64,000 nt of DNA, taken from contig OZ241182.1 of assembly GCA_965199595.1 (NCBI GenBank), positions 3,844,001-3,908,000 of the forward strand, read 5' to 3'. The DNA is from JBBROS01 sp965199595. Lineage in GTDB: Bacteria; Pseudomonadota; Alphaproteobacteria; Acetobacterales; Acetobacteraceae. Of this stretch, positions 54,718 through 62,866 are shown in pieces. The first letter of the stretch is position 1. Each line of letters starts with the position of its first letter. The translations under genes were made by a program, and so were the position numbers. The notes under the pieces are model-generated. The model saw only the letters and a list, made by a program, of their open reading frames with translations, was not told where the DNA came from and searched no databases.

Positions 54718-54930
54718 ACACCCGGACTACCACGGTCAGTTCTCGGGCTCGGTGGGCGGGGCTCACTCCACCATAAGCAACCGCAAACACGTTTTCCCAC
54801 GGCCTCAGTCCTAAGCAGGCTTCCGTGGCACAAGCCATGAAATCCTGCTTAGGCGAATGCGACAGCGCCGGGCCTTGCGCCCGCGCGGCATGCCGGGCCA
54901 TCTTGTGCGCGCTTGGGGAAGGAACGACGT

Positions 54931-56094
54931 ATGCGCCTAGCGGTGCTGAAGGAACGAGCCGCCGCGGAAACACGCGTCGCGGCCACGCCGGACACGGTCA
55001 AGAAACTGGTCGCGCTCGGGCTGAGCGTCGTCGTCGAGACCGGTGCCGGCCTGACCAGCGCCATCCGTGACGCCGATTACACCGCCGCCGGGGCCGAGAT
55101 CGCGCCCGACGCCGCCGCCGCGCTGACCGGGGCTGGCGTGGTGTTCGCCGTGCAGATGCCCGACGAGACGACCCGGCACGCCATCGCGCGCGGCACCTTG
55201 CTGCTGTGCACCGCCGGCGCGGATGCCGCCATGGTGGGCAGCCTGGCGACCGCCGGCATCGATGCCGGCGCCATGGAGCTGCTGCCGCGCATCACCCGGG
55301 CGCAGAGCATGGACGTGCTGAGCAGCCAGGCGAACCTCGCCGGCTATCGCGCCGTGATCGAGGGCGCCGGCGCGTTCGAGCGTGGGTTCCCCATGATGAT
55401 GACCGCCGCCGGCACCGTGCCGCCCGCCCGGGTGTTCGTCATCGGCGCCGGCGTGGCCGGGTTGCAGGCCATCGCCACCGCCCGCCGCCTGGGCGCCATC
55501 GTCTCCGCCACCGACGTGCGGCCCGCCGCCAAGGAGGAGATCCGCTCCCTGGGCGCCACCTATGTGGGCGTGGACGACGAGGAGAGCGCCAGGCAGACCG
55601 GCGCCTACGCCAAGGAGATGACCGACGCCTTCCGCCAGAAGCAGGCGGAGCTGATGGCCACCACCGTCGCCAGGAACGACCTGGTGATCTGCACCGCCCT
55701 GGTGCAGGGCCGCCGCGCCCCGGTGATCGTCAGCCAGGCGATGGTGGACAGCATGAAGCCCGGCAGCGTCGTCGTGGACCTCGCGGCCGATAACGGCGGC
55801 AACTGCGCCGCCACCGTGCCCGGCGAGCAGTTCATCACCCCCGGCGGCGTCAAGGTGCTCGGCTACCGGAACTGGCCCGGCCGCATCCCGGTCGCCGCCA
55901 GCAGCCTGTATGCCCGCAACCTGCTGACCTTCCTCACCACCTTCTGGGACAAGGACAGCAAAGCTCCGGCTTTGCCGCCCGAGGATGACATCGTGCGCGG
56001 CGTCATGCTCACCCGGGGCGGCCAGGTGGTGCACGCCCAGTTCCAGCCGGCAGTTCCAGCCAGCGCAAGCGGCTTAGTCGAGGACCGTCCATGA
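54931..56094 (+). CDS. pntAA: NAD(P) transhydrogenase subunit alpha part 1
   Basis: This 387-residue, NAD(H)-binding soluble subunit belongs to the proton-translocating transhydrogenase, which uses the proton gradient to make NADPH. It has MRLAVLKERAAAETRVAATP, the SMDVLSSQANLAGYRAVIEG segment, the Rossmann motif VFVIGAGVAGLQAIATARRL and DVRPAAKEEIRSLGA, and ends GYRNWPGRIPVAASSLYARN. Alpha split into two proteins followed by beta is the Rhodospirillum rubrum arrangement. GGAAGGA precedes the ATG at 54931. A 27-codon upstream frame (54857-54940) overlaps the start. The next gene overlaps by ATGA. Confidence 0.93.
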   Translation: MRLAVLKERAAAETRVAATPDTVKKLVALGLSVVVETGAGLTSAIRDADYTAAGAEIAPDAAAALTGAGVVFAVQMPDETTRHAIARGTLLLCTAGADAAMVGSLATAGIDAGAMELLPRITRAQSMDVLSSQANLAGYRAVIEGAGAFERGFPMMMTAAGTVPPARVFVIGAGVAGLQAIATARRLGAIVSATDVRPAAKEEIRSLGATYVGVDDEESARQTGAYAKEMTDAFRQKQAELMATTVARNDLVICTALVQGRRAPVIVSQAMVDSMKPGSVVVDLAADNGGNCAATVPGEQFITPGGVKVLGYRNWPGRIPVAASSLYARNLLTFLTTFWDKDSKAPALPPEDDIVRGVMLTRGGQVVHAQFQPAVPASASGLVEDRP

Positions 56095-56501
56095 ACCCGA
56101 ACCTCTATGCGGACGAGGCGCTCCGCATCGCCGGCCGCGCCGCCGCCCTGGCCGACCAGCTTCGCGCCGCCACGGTCGGCTTCGAGCCGATCGCGCAGAC
56201 CGTCGAGCCCTTCGTCTTCCTGCTCGCCATCTTCCTGATGGCCTGCTTCGTCGGCTATTACGTGGTGTGGAACGTGACGCCGGCGCTGCACTCGCCGCTG
56301 ATGGGCGTCACCAACGCCATCTCCTCCGTCATCGTCGTCGGCGCCATGCTGGCGGCCGGGCTGTCGGACAACAACTGGGCGCGGCTGTTCGGCTTCATCG
56401 CCGTGCTGCTCGCCAGCGTCAACATCTTCGGCGGCTTCACCGTCACGCAGCGCATGCTGGCGATGTTCCAGGCCAACAAGAAGCCGGTCGTGAAGAAATG
56501 A
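56091..56501 (+). CDS. pntAB: NAD(P) transhydrogenase subunit alpha part 2
   Basis: This is a 136-residue membrane subunit with three helices (about 44-66, 78-98 and 103-122), including VWNVTPALHSPLMGVTNAIS and FGGFTVTQRMLAMF, the standard PntAB sequence. It forms part of the proton channel with PntB. ATGA overlaps join it to both neighbours, so the three subunits are made in step. Confidence 0.93.
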   Translation: MNPNLYADEALRIAGRAAALADQLRAATVGFEPIAQTVEPFVFLLAIFLMACFVGYYVVWNVTPALHSPLMGVTNAISSVIVVGAMLAAGLSDNNWARLFGFIAVLLASVNIFGGFTVTQRMLAMFQANKKPVVKK

Positions 56502-57907
56502 GCGCCTCCCTCACGTCGCTCGCCTATCTCGTCTCGGCGGTCCTGTTCGTCCTGGCGCTGCGTGGGCTGAGCAGCCCCGTCACGGCGCGGCAGGGCAACA
56601 TGTTCGGTATGGTCGGCATGGGCATCGCCGTGCTCGCCACGCTGTTGCAGCGCGGCATGTCCGGCACCGGCTTCCTGCTGATCGCCGTCGCCATCGTCAT
56701 CGGCGGCGGCATCGGCGTGGTCGTGGCCCGGCGCATCCAGATGACCGCGCTGCCGCAGCTGGTCGCCGCCTTCCACTCCCTGGTCGGCCTCTCCGCCGTG
56801 TTCGTGGCGGCCGCCGCGCTGAACGCCCCGGCCGCCTTCGGCATCGGCGTGCCCGGACACATCCACGGCCAGTCCCTGGTCGAGATGTCGGTGGGCCTCG
56901 CCATCGGCGCCATCACCTTCTCCGGCTCGCTGATCGCCTTCGCCAAGCTGCAGGGCATCATGAAGGGCGCGCCGATCCTGTTTCCGCGCCAGCATCTTCT
57001 GAACCTCGGCCTCGCCATCCTGCTGCTGGTGCTGATCGTGCTGTTCGTCATGTCCGGCAGCCAGGCGCTGTTCTGGCTGATCGCCCTGCTCGCCCTGGTG
57101 CTCGGCTTCCTGATCATCGTGCCGATCGGCGGCGCGGACATGCCCGTCGTCGTCTCCATGCTGAACAGCTATTCCGGCTGGGCGGCCTGCGGCATCGGCT
57201 TCACCATCCAGAACCTGGCGCTGATCATCACCGGCGCGCTGGTGGGGGCCTCGGGCGCCATCCTGTCCTACATCATGTGCAAGGGCATGAACCGCAGCAT
57301 CATCAACGTGTTACTGGGCGGCTGGGGCACGGACACGGGCGGCGCAGCCGCCGTGGGTGGGCCAGGCACCAATGACCGCACCGTGCGCAGCGGCAATGCC
57401 GAGGACGCCGCCTTCATCATGAAGAACGCTTCCAAGGTTATCATCGTGCCGGGCTACGGCATGGCGGTGGCGCAGGCGCAGCACTCGCTGCGGGAGATGG
57501 CGGACACGCTCAAGAAGGAAGGCGTCGAGGTGAAATACGCCATCCACCCCGTCGCCGGCCGCATGCCGGGCCACATGAACGTGCTGCTGGCCGAGGCCAA
57601 CGTACCCTACGACGAGGTGTTCGAGCTGGACGAGATCAACAGCGAGTTCAGCAGCGCCGACGTGGTTTACGTGATCGGCGCCAACGACGTGACCAACCCC
57701 GCCGCCAAGACTGACAAGGCCTCGCCCATCTACGGCATGCCGATCCTGGACGTGGAAAAGGCCCGCACCGTGCTGTTCATCAAGCGCAGCATGGCATCGG
57801 GCTACGCCGGCGTGGAGAACGAGCTGTTCTTCCGCCCCAACACCATGATGCTGTTCGCCGACGCCAAGAAGATGACCGACGAGATCGTGCAGGCTCTCGG
57901 GCACTGA
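56498..57907 (+). CDS. pntB: NAD(P) transhydrogenase subunit beta
   Basis: This is a 469-residue subunit. About nine helices lie in the first 270 residues (ARQGNMFGMVGMGIAV, VAAFHSLVGLSAVFVAAAA, GSLIAFAKLQG, LNSYSGWAACGIGF). The NADPH-binding domain III follows: IIVPGYGMAVAQAQHSL, IHPVAGRMPGHMNVLLAEA, YVIGANDVTNPAA and FIKRSMASGYAGVENELF. The ATG at 56498 overlaps the pntAB stop. Directly after the stop lies a strong hairpin and the alkyladenine glycosylase gene. Confidence 0.94.
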   Translation: MSASLTSLAYLVSAVLFVLALRGLSSPVTARQGNMFGMVGMGIAVLATLLQRGMSGTGFLLIAVAIVIGGGIGVVVARRIQMTALPQLVAAFHSLVGLSAVFVAAAALNAPAAFGIGVPGHIHGQSLVEMSVGLAIGAITFSGSLIAFAKLQGIMKGAPILFPRQHLLNLGLAILLLVLIVLFVMSGSQALFWLIALLALVLGFLIIVPIGGADMPVVVSMLNSYSGWAACGIGFTIQNLALIITGALVGASGAILSYIMCKGMNRSIINVLLGGWGTDTGGAAAVGGPGTNDRTVRSGNAEDAAFIMKNASKVIIVPGYGMAVAQAQHSLREMADTLKKEGVEVKYAIHPVAGRMPGHMNVLLAEANVPYDEVFELDEINSEFSSADVVYVIGANDVTNPAAKTDKASPIYGMPILDVEKARTVLFIKRSMASGYAGVENELFFRPNTMMLFADAKKMTDEIVQALGH

Positions 57908-57914
57908 ACCGACT

Positions 57915-57945
57915 GCCGGGCGCGGCCACTCCGATCGCGCCCGGC
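57915..57945 (+). terminator. GC-rich hairpin after pntB
   Basis: A perfect 10-bp inverted repeat, GCCGGGCGCG (57915-57924) and CGCGCCCGGC (57936-57945), with an 11-base loop begins 8 bp after the pntB stop. TTCTAC follows, with no T-run. It may terminate or attenuate transcription, or control translation of the glycosylase gene whose coding homology begins immediately after it. Confidence 0.5.
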
Positions 57946-57960
57946 TTCTACGACGCTCCC

Positions 57961-58482
57961 GTGGTGGACGTCGCCCGGGCCTTGATCGGCACCACGCTCC
58001 TGATGGACGGAACCGGTGGCCTGGTCGTCGAGACCGAGGCCTATGACCGCACCGACCCGGCTTCCCACACGTTCCGCGGCCCCACCCCCCGCAACGCCGC
58101 CATGTTCGGGCCCCCCGGACACGCCTATGTCTATCGCTCCTATGGCCTGCACTGGTGCCTCAACCTGGTGTGCGAACCCGGCAGCGCCGTGCTGATCCGC
58201 GCCCTTGAACCCCAGCGCGGCGTGAACCTCATGCAACAGCGCCGCAACGGCCTGCCGCTGCTCGACCTCTGCCGCGGCCCCGGCCGGCTCTGCCAGGCCC
58301 TGGCCATCACCGGTGCCCATGACGGCCTGCCGCTCGATGCGCCGCCATTCACTGTCCTGGCCCGCACCATCAAACCCGAGATCACGGCCGGCCCACGTAT
58401 CGGCATCACCCGCGGCACCGACACACCCTGGCGCTTCGGCCTCGCCAACTCCCGCTTTCTCAGCCGGCCGTTGCGCGGCTGA
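57961..58482 (+). CDS. DNA-3-methyladenine glycosylase (AAG family), start unresolved
   Basis: This base-excision repair enzyme removes 3-methyladenine and other alkylated purines. It carries the AAG-family ETEAYDRTDPASHTFRGPTP, NAAMFGPPGHAYVYRSYGLH, CLNLVCEPGSAVLIRALEP and RGPGRLCQALAI, ending FGLANSRFLS. The GTG at 57961 gives 173 residues but omits FYDAP, which is conserved family sequence, encoded just upstream in the same frame. No ATG, GTG or TTG lies there; a CTG at 57904 overlaps the pntB stop (CTGA) and would give 192 residues. I list the GTG as the only conventional start. Confidence 0.85.
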   Translation: MVDVARALIGTTLLMDGTGGLVVETEAYDRTDPASHTFRGPTPRNAAMFGPPGHAYVYRSYGLHWCLNLVCEPGSAVLIRALEPQRGVNLMQQRRNGLPLLDLCRGPGRLCQALAITGAHDGLPLDAPPFTVLARTIKPEITAGPRIGITRGTDTPWRFGLANSRFLSRPLRG

Positions 58483-58484
58483 TG

Positions 58485-60536
58485 TCATAGGCTCGCAACC
58501 GTGCGGATCCGCGCCCGCGGATGGATCTCCGCCTGCGCCAGCACCGGGGTCGCCGGCCGCAGCCGCTCCACGATGGCGCGCACATGGGCGCGGATCGGGC
58601 CCGAGCACAGCACCACCGCCCCTTCAGACCCCGCAGACTCGAACACAGCCCGGAACCGCTGCATGAAATCACCCAGGCGGGACGGCGCGATCGCGAGCTG
58701 CCGGTCCTCGGGTGGTCCCACCAGGCTTTCGGCAAACGCCGTCTCCCACTCCGGTGACAGCGTGACCAGCGGGATGAAGCCGCCGGGCCCGGTGTGGCTG
58801 TCGCTGAGCTGCCGGGCCAGCCGGGTACGGACATGCCCGGTCAGCGCCGGAACGGCACGCAGCCCGGCGCCGCACGCCTCATGGATCCCTTCCAGAATGG
58901 TCGGCAGGTCCCGCAGACTGACCCGCTCGGCCAGCAGCGCCTGCAGCACGCGCTGCACCCCGCCGGTCGAGATCTGCGACGGGATCAGCTCCGCCACCAG
59001 CTTCTGCTGCTCGCGCGGCAGCTCCTCCAGCAGCTTGGCGGTCTCGGCGTAGGAGAGCAGTTCCGCCATGGAATCGCGCACCACCTCGGTCAGATGCGTG
59101 GTCAGCACGCTGGCCGGGTCGACCACGGTGCAGCCGCGCAGGGTGGCCTCGTCGCGCCTGGTCTGATCGATCCACATGGCCGGCAGGCCGAAGGCGGGCT
59201 CCGTCGTGCGCTCGCCCACCAGCTCCGGCAGGCCGCCACCAGGGTCCATCGCCAGCAGCATGGCGGGGCGCAGCTCGCCGGTCGCGGCCTGGATCTCCTT
59301 CAGGCGGATGGCGTAGCAGTCGGCATCCAGCTGCAGGTTGTCCTGGATGCGGACCGGCGGCAGCACGAACCCCATCTCGGCGGCGATGCTGCGGCGCAGG
59401 CCCTTGATCTGCTCCGTCAGCCGCGGCGTATCCCCTCCGGCCAGCGTCAGCAGCCCATAGCCCAGCTCCAGCCGGATGGTATCGATCCGCAGCGAGTCGG
59501 TGATCGGCGCCTCCCCCGGCACGGCGGCGGCGGGCGCCCCGTCATCCACCACCTTCGGGTTCCTGTGCCGCATCCAGGCGCCGCCGCTCGCCAACCCGGC
59601 CAGCGCCAGGAACGGCAGCGTGGGCATCCCCGGCAACAGCGCCAGCACCAGCGCCGCGCCCCCCGCCAGCGCCAGCGGCTTCGGGCTGCCACCCAGCTGC
59701 CGCATCAACGCCGCATCGGCCGTGCCCTCCGTCCCGCCCTTGGTCACCACGATGCCGGCGGCGGTGGAGACCAGCAGCGCCGGGATCTGGCTCACCAGGC
59801 CGTCGCCGACCGTCAAGGTGGTGAACGTCGCCGCAGCATCCGCGAACGGCATGCCATGCCGCAGCAACCCGATCGCCAGCCCGCCGAAGATATTGATGAC
59901 GGTGATCAGCAGCCCGGCAATCGCATCGCCGCGCACGAACTTCGCCGCACCGTCCATGGCGCCGAAGAACCCGCTCTCCTCCTCCAGCTCCCGGCGGCGG
60001 GTGCGCGCGGTCTTCTCGTCGATCATGCCGGAGGAAAGGTCCGCATCGATCGCCATCTGCTTGCCCGGCATCGCATCCAGGCTGAACCGCGCCGCCACCT
60101 CGGCGATGCGCCCGGAGCCCTTGGTGATGACCATGAAGTTCACCACCAGCAGGATGGCGAACAGGATCACGCCGATCACCACGTCCCCGCCCATCAGGAA
60201 ACCGCCGAACGCCTGCACCACATGCCCGGCGGACGCCGGACCCTCATTGCCGTGGCTCAGGATCAGCCGCGTGGTCGCGACATTCAGCGAGAGCCGCAGC
60301 AGCGTGGTGATGAGCAGCAGGGTGGGGAAGCTGGTGAAGTCGAGCGGCCGGGTCAGGAACATCGCGACCATCAGCACCAGCACGGAGCACGTCACCGAAA
60401 GCGCCAGGCCGAGGTCCAGCAGCGCCGCGGGCAGCGGGATCACCAGCACGGCCAGCAGCATGATCATGCCCAGCGCCAGACCCACATCGGTGCCCGGCAG
60501 CATCGGCTTCGCGCGGCCGAACCACGCTGTCATCAT
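58485..60536 (-). CDS. flhA: Flagellar biosynthesis protein FlhA
   Basis: This is the 683-residue export-gate subunit of the flagellar type III secretion system. The N-terminal 320 residues hold about eight helices, and the FHIPEP-family signature is visible (RFSLDAMPGKQMAIDADLSS), followed by KFVRGDAIAGLLITVINIFG. The cytosolic domain contains IRLKEIQAATGELRPAMLLAM and TGGVQRVLQALLAERVSLRD. The ATG at 60536 overlaps the stop of the regulator gene (ATGA). It is the last gene of the flagellar block in this window. Confidence 0.95.
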   Translation of the reverse strand: MMTAWFGRAKPMLPGTDVGLALGMIMLLAVLVIPLPAALLDLGLALSVTCSVLVLMVAMFLTRPLDFTSFPTLLLITTLLRLSLNVATTRLILSHGNEGPASAGHVVQAFGGFLMGGDVVIGVILFAILLVVNFMVITKGSGRIAEVAARFSLDAMPGKQMAIDADLSSGMIDEKTARTRRRELEEESGFFGAMDGAAKFVRGDAIAGLLITVINIFGGLAIGLLRHGMPFADAAATFTTLTVGDGLVSQIPALLVSTAAGIVVTKGGTEGTADAALMRQLGGSPKPLALAGGAALVLALLPGMPTLPFLALAGLASGGAWMRHRNPKVVDDGAPAAAVPGEAPITDSLRIDTIRLELGYGLLTLAGGDTPRLTEQIKGLRRSIAAEMGFVLPPVRIQDNLQLDADCYAIRLKEIQAATGELRPAMLLAMDPGGGLPELVGERTTEPAFGLPAMWIDQTRRDEATLRGCTVVDPASVLTTHLTEVVRDSMAELLSYAETAKLLEELPREQQKLVAELIPSQISTGGVQRVLQALLAERVSLRDLPTILEGIHEACGAGLRAVPALTGHVRTRLARQLSDSHTGPGGFIPLVTLSPEWETAFAESLVGPPEDRQLAIAPSRLGDFMQRFRAVFESAGSEGAVVLCSGPIRAHVRAIVERLRPATPVLAQAEIHPRARIRTVASL

Positions 60537-61867
60537 GCCGCGAGCATCCCGCTGCTGGGCGCCGGAACCGTGACGCCGGACTGCGCGTAGTCCCGCAGCT
60601 TGTTGCGCAGGGCACGGATCGAGATGCCCAGGATGGTCGCCGCATGGGTGCGGTTGCCCAGCGTGTGGCCCAGCGTCTCGATGATCAGCTCGCGCTCCAC
60701 GTCGTCCATCTTGCGGCCCACCAGGGCGTTGATCGGGCCCGTGGCATCATGCCGCGCCGGGGCAGACACGCCGCCGGGCGCCAGCTCGATGGCATCGCAC
60801 CCGATCTCGCGCCCCGCGGCCAGCAGCACGGCGCGATGGATGGTGTTCTCCAGCTCCCGCACGTTGCCGCGCCAGCCGTGCACCACCAGGCGCTGCAGGG
60901 CATCCCGGCTCACGGGGCGATACGGCAGGCCGTTCACCTCGGCATAGCGCCTTGCATAGTGCTCGGCCAGGGCCGGGATATCGCCGGGCCGGTCCCGCAG
61001 GGCCGGCAGGCGCAGTCCCACCACGTTCAGGCGGAAATACAGATCCTCACGGAACCGCCCGGCCGTCACCTCCACCGGCAGGTCGCGGTTGCTGGTTGCC
61101 AGGATGCGCACGTCCACCCGCACCGGGGCGCTGCCGCCCACACGGTCGATCTCGCGTTCCTGGATGGCGCGCAGCAGCTTGGCCTGCAGCCGCACGTCCA
61201 TCTCGCTGATCTCGTCCAGCAGCAGCGTGCCGCCGTTCGCCGCCTCGAACTTGCCCAGTCGCCGGGCCACGGCGCCGCTGAAGGCGCCTTTCTCGTGCCC
61301 GAACAGCTCGCTTTCCAGCAGGTTCTCCGGGATCGCGGCGCAGTTGAGCGCCACGAACGGCCCATCTCCCCGGCGGGAGCGGCGGTGGATGTGCCGGGCC
61401 AGCACCTCCTTGCCGGTGCCGCTCTCCCCGGTGATCAGGATGCTCGCCTCAGACCCCGCCACCTGCTCGGCCCGGCGGATCGTCGCCAGCATCGCCGGGT
61501 CGCGCGCCACCACGGCATGACTCTCGCCCGAGGCGGCTTCGAGGATCGCGGCGATCAGGTCCGGATCGGGCGGTAACGGCAGGAACTCGCGGGCGCCGGC
61601 TTCGATTGCCGCCGCCGCCTCCAGCGCCTCCACATTGCCGCAGGCGACCACGGGCACCGGGATACGCTCCGCCGCCAGGGACCGCACCAGGCCCGCCACG
61701 TCATGCGGCAGCTCCACCAGCACCAGGTCCACCCGGGCATCGGCGCGCAGCCGGGCGAGGGCGCTGCGGTCGTCGTCGGCCTGCTGCAGCTTGGCCCCGC
61801 GCGCGGTGGCGAGGCGCGCCGCCTGACCCAGCTCCCCGCCCAGGGAGCCGATGATGAGGACGTGCAT
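60533..61867 (-). CDS. flbD: Sigma-54-dependent flagellar regulator, FlbD-like, degenerate receiver
   Basis: This is a 444-residue activator. The receiver-like domain (1-115) lacks the acidic pocket (VLIIGSLGGE) and has E52 (VLVELPHD) in place of the phospho-acceptor aspartate. The AAA+ domain has Walker A GESGTGKE, the sigma-54 contact GAFSGA (usually GAFTGA), Walker B GGTLLLDEISEM and the arginine-finger region GRFREDLYFRLNV. The C-terminal Fis-type helix-turn-helix carries NRTHAATILGISIRALRNKL. Its place between fliN and flhA matches the Caulobacter fliF operon gene flbD, which controls class III/IV flagellar genes. Confidence 0.88.
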   Translation of the reverse strand: MHVLIIGSLGGELGQAARLATARGAKLQQADDDRSALARLRADARVDLVLVELPHDVAGLVRSLAAERIPVPVVACGNVEALEAAAAIEAGAREFLPLPPDPDLIAAILEAASGESHAVVARDPAMLATIRRAEQVAGSEASILITGESGTGKEVLARHIHRRSRRGDGPFVALNCAAIPENLLESELFGHEKGAFSGAVARRLGKFEAANGGTLLLDEISEMDVRLQAKLLRAIQEREIDRVGGSAPVRVDVRILATSNRDLPVEVTAGRFREDLYFRLNVVGLRLPALRDRPGDIPALAEHYARRYAEVNGLPYRPVSRDALQRLVVHGWRGNVRELENTIHRAVLLAAGREIGCDAIELAPGGVSAPARHDATGPINALVGRKMDDVERELIIETLGHTLGNRTHAATILGISIRALRNKLRDYAQSGVTVPAPSSGMLAA

Positions 61868-61870
61868 GGC

Positions 61871-62185
61871 TCAGCCCGCCCGATCGCCCTTGACGATCTC
61901 CGTCATCGTCACGCCCAGCCGGGTCTCGTCCACCATCACCACCTCGCCGCGCGCGACCAGGCGGTTGTTCACGTAGATGTCGATCGCCTCGCCCAGCTTG
62001 CGGTCCAGCTCCACCACCGCGCCACGGCCCAGCTTCAGCAGCTGGCTCACCTGCATGGTGGCGTTGCCCAGCACCGCGCTCACGGTGACCGGGATGTCAT
62101 ACACGGCGTCCAGGTTGCGGGCGGTGCGGGGCGCCTCGCCAGTGGCACCGGCGGCGAGTTCGGCGAGGTCGATGCTATTGGACAT
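61871..62185 (-). CDS. fliN: Flagellar motor switch protein FliN
   Basis: This is a 104-residue C-ring subunit that sets rotation direction. The SpoA domain reads YDIPVTVSAVLGNATMQVSQ, LLKLGRGAVVELDRKLGEAI, DIYVNNRLVARGEVVMVDE and RLGVTMTEIV, essentially complete. GGAG lies 8 bases before the ATG at 62185. The start overlaps the upstream fliH gene by 11 bp, and the regulator gene follows 3 bp after the stop. Confidence 0.93.
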   Translation of the reverse strand: MSNSIDLAELAAGATGEAPRTARNLDAVYDIPVTVSAVLGNATMQVSQLLKLGRGAVVELDRKLGEAIDIYVNNRLVARGEVVMVDETRLGVTMTEIVKGDRAG

Positions 62186-62864
62186 GAGCGAGGCTCCTGG
62201 GTTCGGGGATGGGGTCGAGCAGACCGAGTTGCAGCAGGCAGTCCTGCACCGCATCGCGAATGCAGGCGGTGTCGCGGACCAGGCCGCCAGCCTCCCAGCT
62301 GAGGCGCACGTCCCCGGGCGGCAGGTTGGCGGCGCGCAGCTGGATGGTCTCGAGCAGCGTGTCATCGAGCCCGGCCAGGTCCGACGCCAAGGTCTCGATC
62401 ATCCCGGCATGCACCCGCACGACGACGCCCCCGGCTTGCCCCACCACCGGGAGCAGCCGCAGCAGCAGCGCCCGCACCTCGGCATCACCATGGCTGCGGC
62501 ACAGGTCCGGCAGAACGGCGGACACCAGACCGAGCACGGTGCGCGCCACCCCTTCCGCCAAGGCCTCGGTCTGCTGCGCCGCCGCCCCGGCCGCTTCGGA
62601 CAGCAGGGCGCCGATGGTCTCCAGCGCGATGGTGCGGCGTTCGGCGGCCCCCTCGGTCCAGGCCCGCTCGGCTGCCTGAACGGCGCGGACGCAGGCGGCA
62701 TCGATGTCCGCCTGGCACAGCGCGGGGGCTGGCGGCGCAGCGTGCGGGGCGGGAGGCGGCGCCGGCATGGGGCGCATGGCCGCCAGCGGCGAAGATGCCT
62801 GCGGCTCACCGAAATCTTCCGCATAGAGGATCCCGGCACCGGAGCCGCGGAGAAAGCCGTCCAT
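62175..62864 (-). CDS. fliH: Flagellar assembly protein FliH-like (FlbE)
   Basis: This 229-residue protein lies between fliG and fliN, where FliH (called FlbE in Caulobacter) belongs. The N-terminus resembles family members (LYAEDFGEP), followed by a Pro/Ala-rich linker, a long Ala/Glu helix (about 60-110), and a globular end with the DVRLSWEAGGLVRDTA segment typical of FliH/YscL. It would regulate the export ATPase FliI. Position supports the name more strongly than similarity does. The ATG at 62864 has GGTGGA upstream; a TTG at 62870 would overlap the fliG stop. Confidence 0.78.
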   Translation of the reverse strand: MDGFLRGSGAGILYAEDFGEPQASSPLAAMRPMPAPPPAPHAAPPAPALCQADIDAACVRAVQAAERAWTEGAAERRTIALETIGALLSEAAGAAAQQTEALAEGVARTVLGLVSAVLPDLCRSHGDAEVRALLLRLLPVVGQAGGVVVRVHAGMIETLASDLAGLDDTLLETIQLRAANLPPGDVRLSWEAGGLVRDTACIRDAVQDCLLQLGLLDPIPEPRSLAHVQ

Positions 62865-62866
62865 GT

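Larger units (their letters stand above)
52880..54806 (+). mobile_element. IS1182-family insertion sequence
   Basis: This element of about 1927 bp has one transposase gene. Terminal inverted repeats are imperfect: the left end has GAG...GTGG.AA.ACGTGTTT (52881-52903) and the right end the same on the other strand (54785-54806). AGTCC flanks both ends and is the likely target duplication; boundaries are uncertain by 1-2 bp because CAGAG/CTGAG could be included. Comparison with the uninterrupted repeat at 24628-24730 confirms the insertion. The transposase is intact, so the element may be active. Confidence 0.88.
52819..54853 (+). repeat. 103-bp dispersed repeat, copy B, split by an IS
   Basis: The left part, 52819-52879, matches 24628-24688 in position and length. 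It ends AGTCC. The right part resumes after a second AGTCC (54807-54811) and runs 54812-54853. Joined, the two give exactly 103 bp, the length of copy A. In this copy the right hairpin is nearly perfect: CCTAAGCAGG pairs with CCTGCTTAGG around a GTGGC/GCCAT inner stem. The left hairpin pairs CATCATCT with AGATGATG. Confidence 0.8.
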
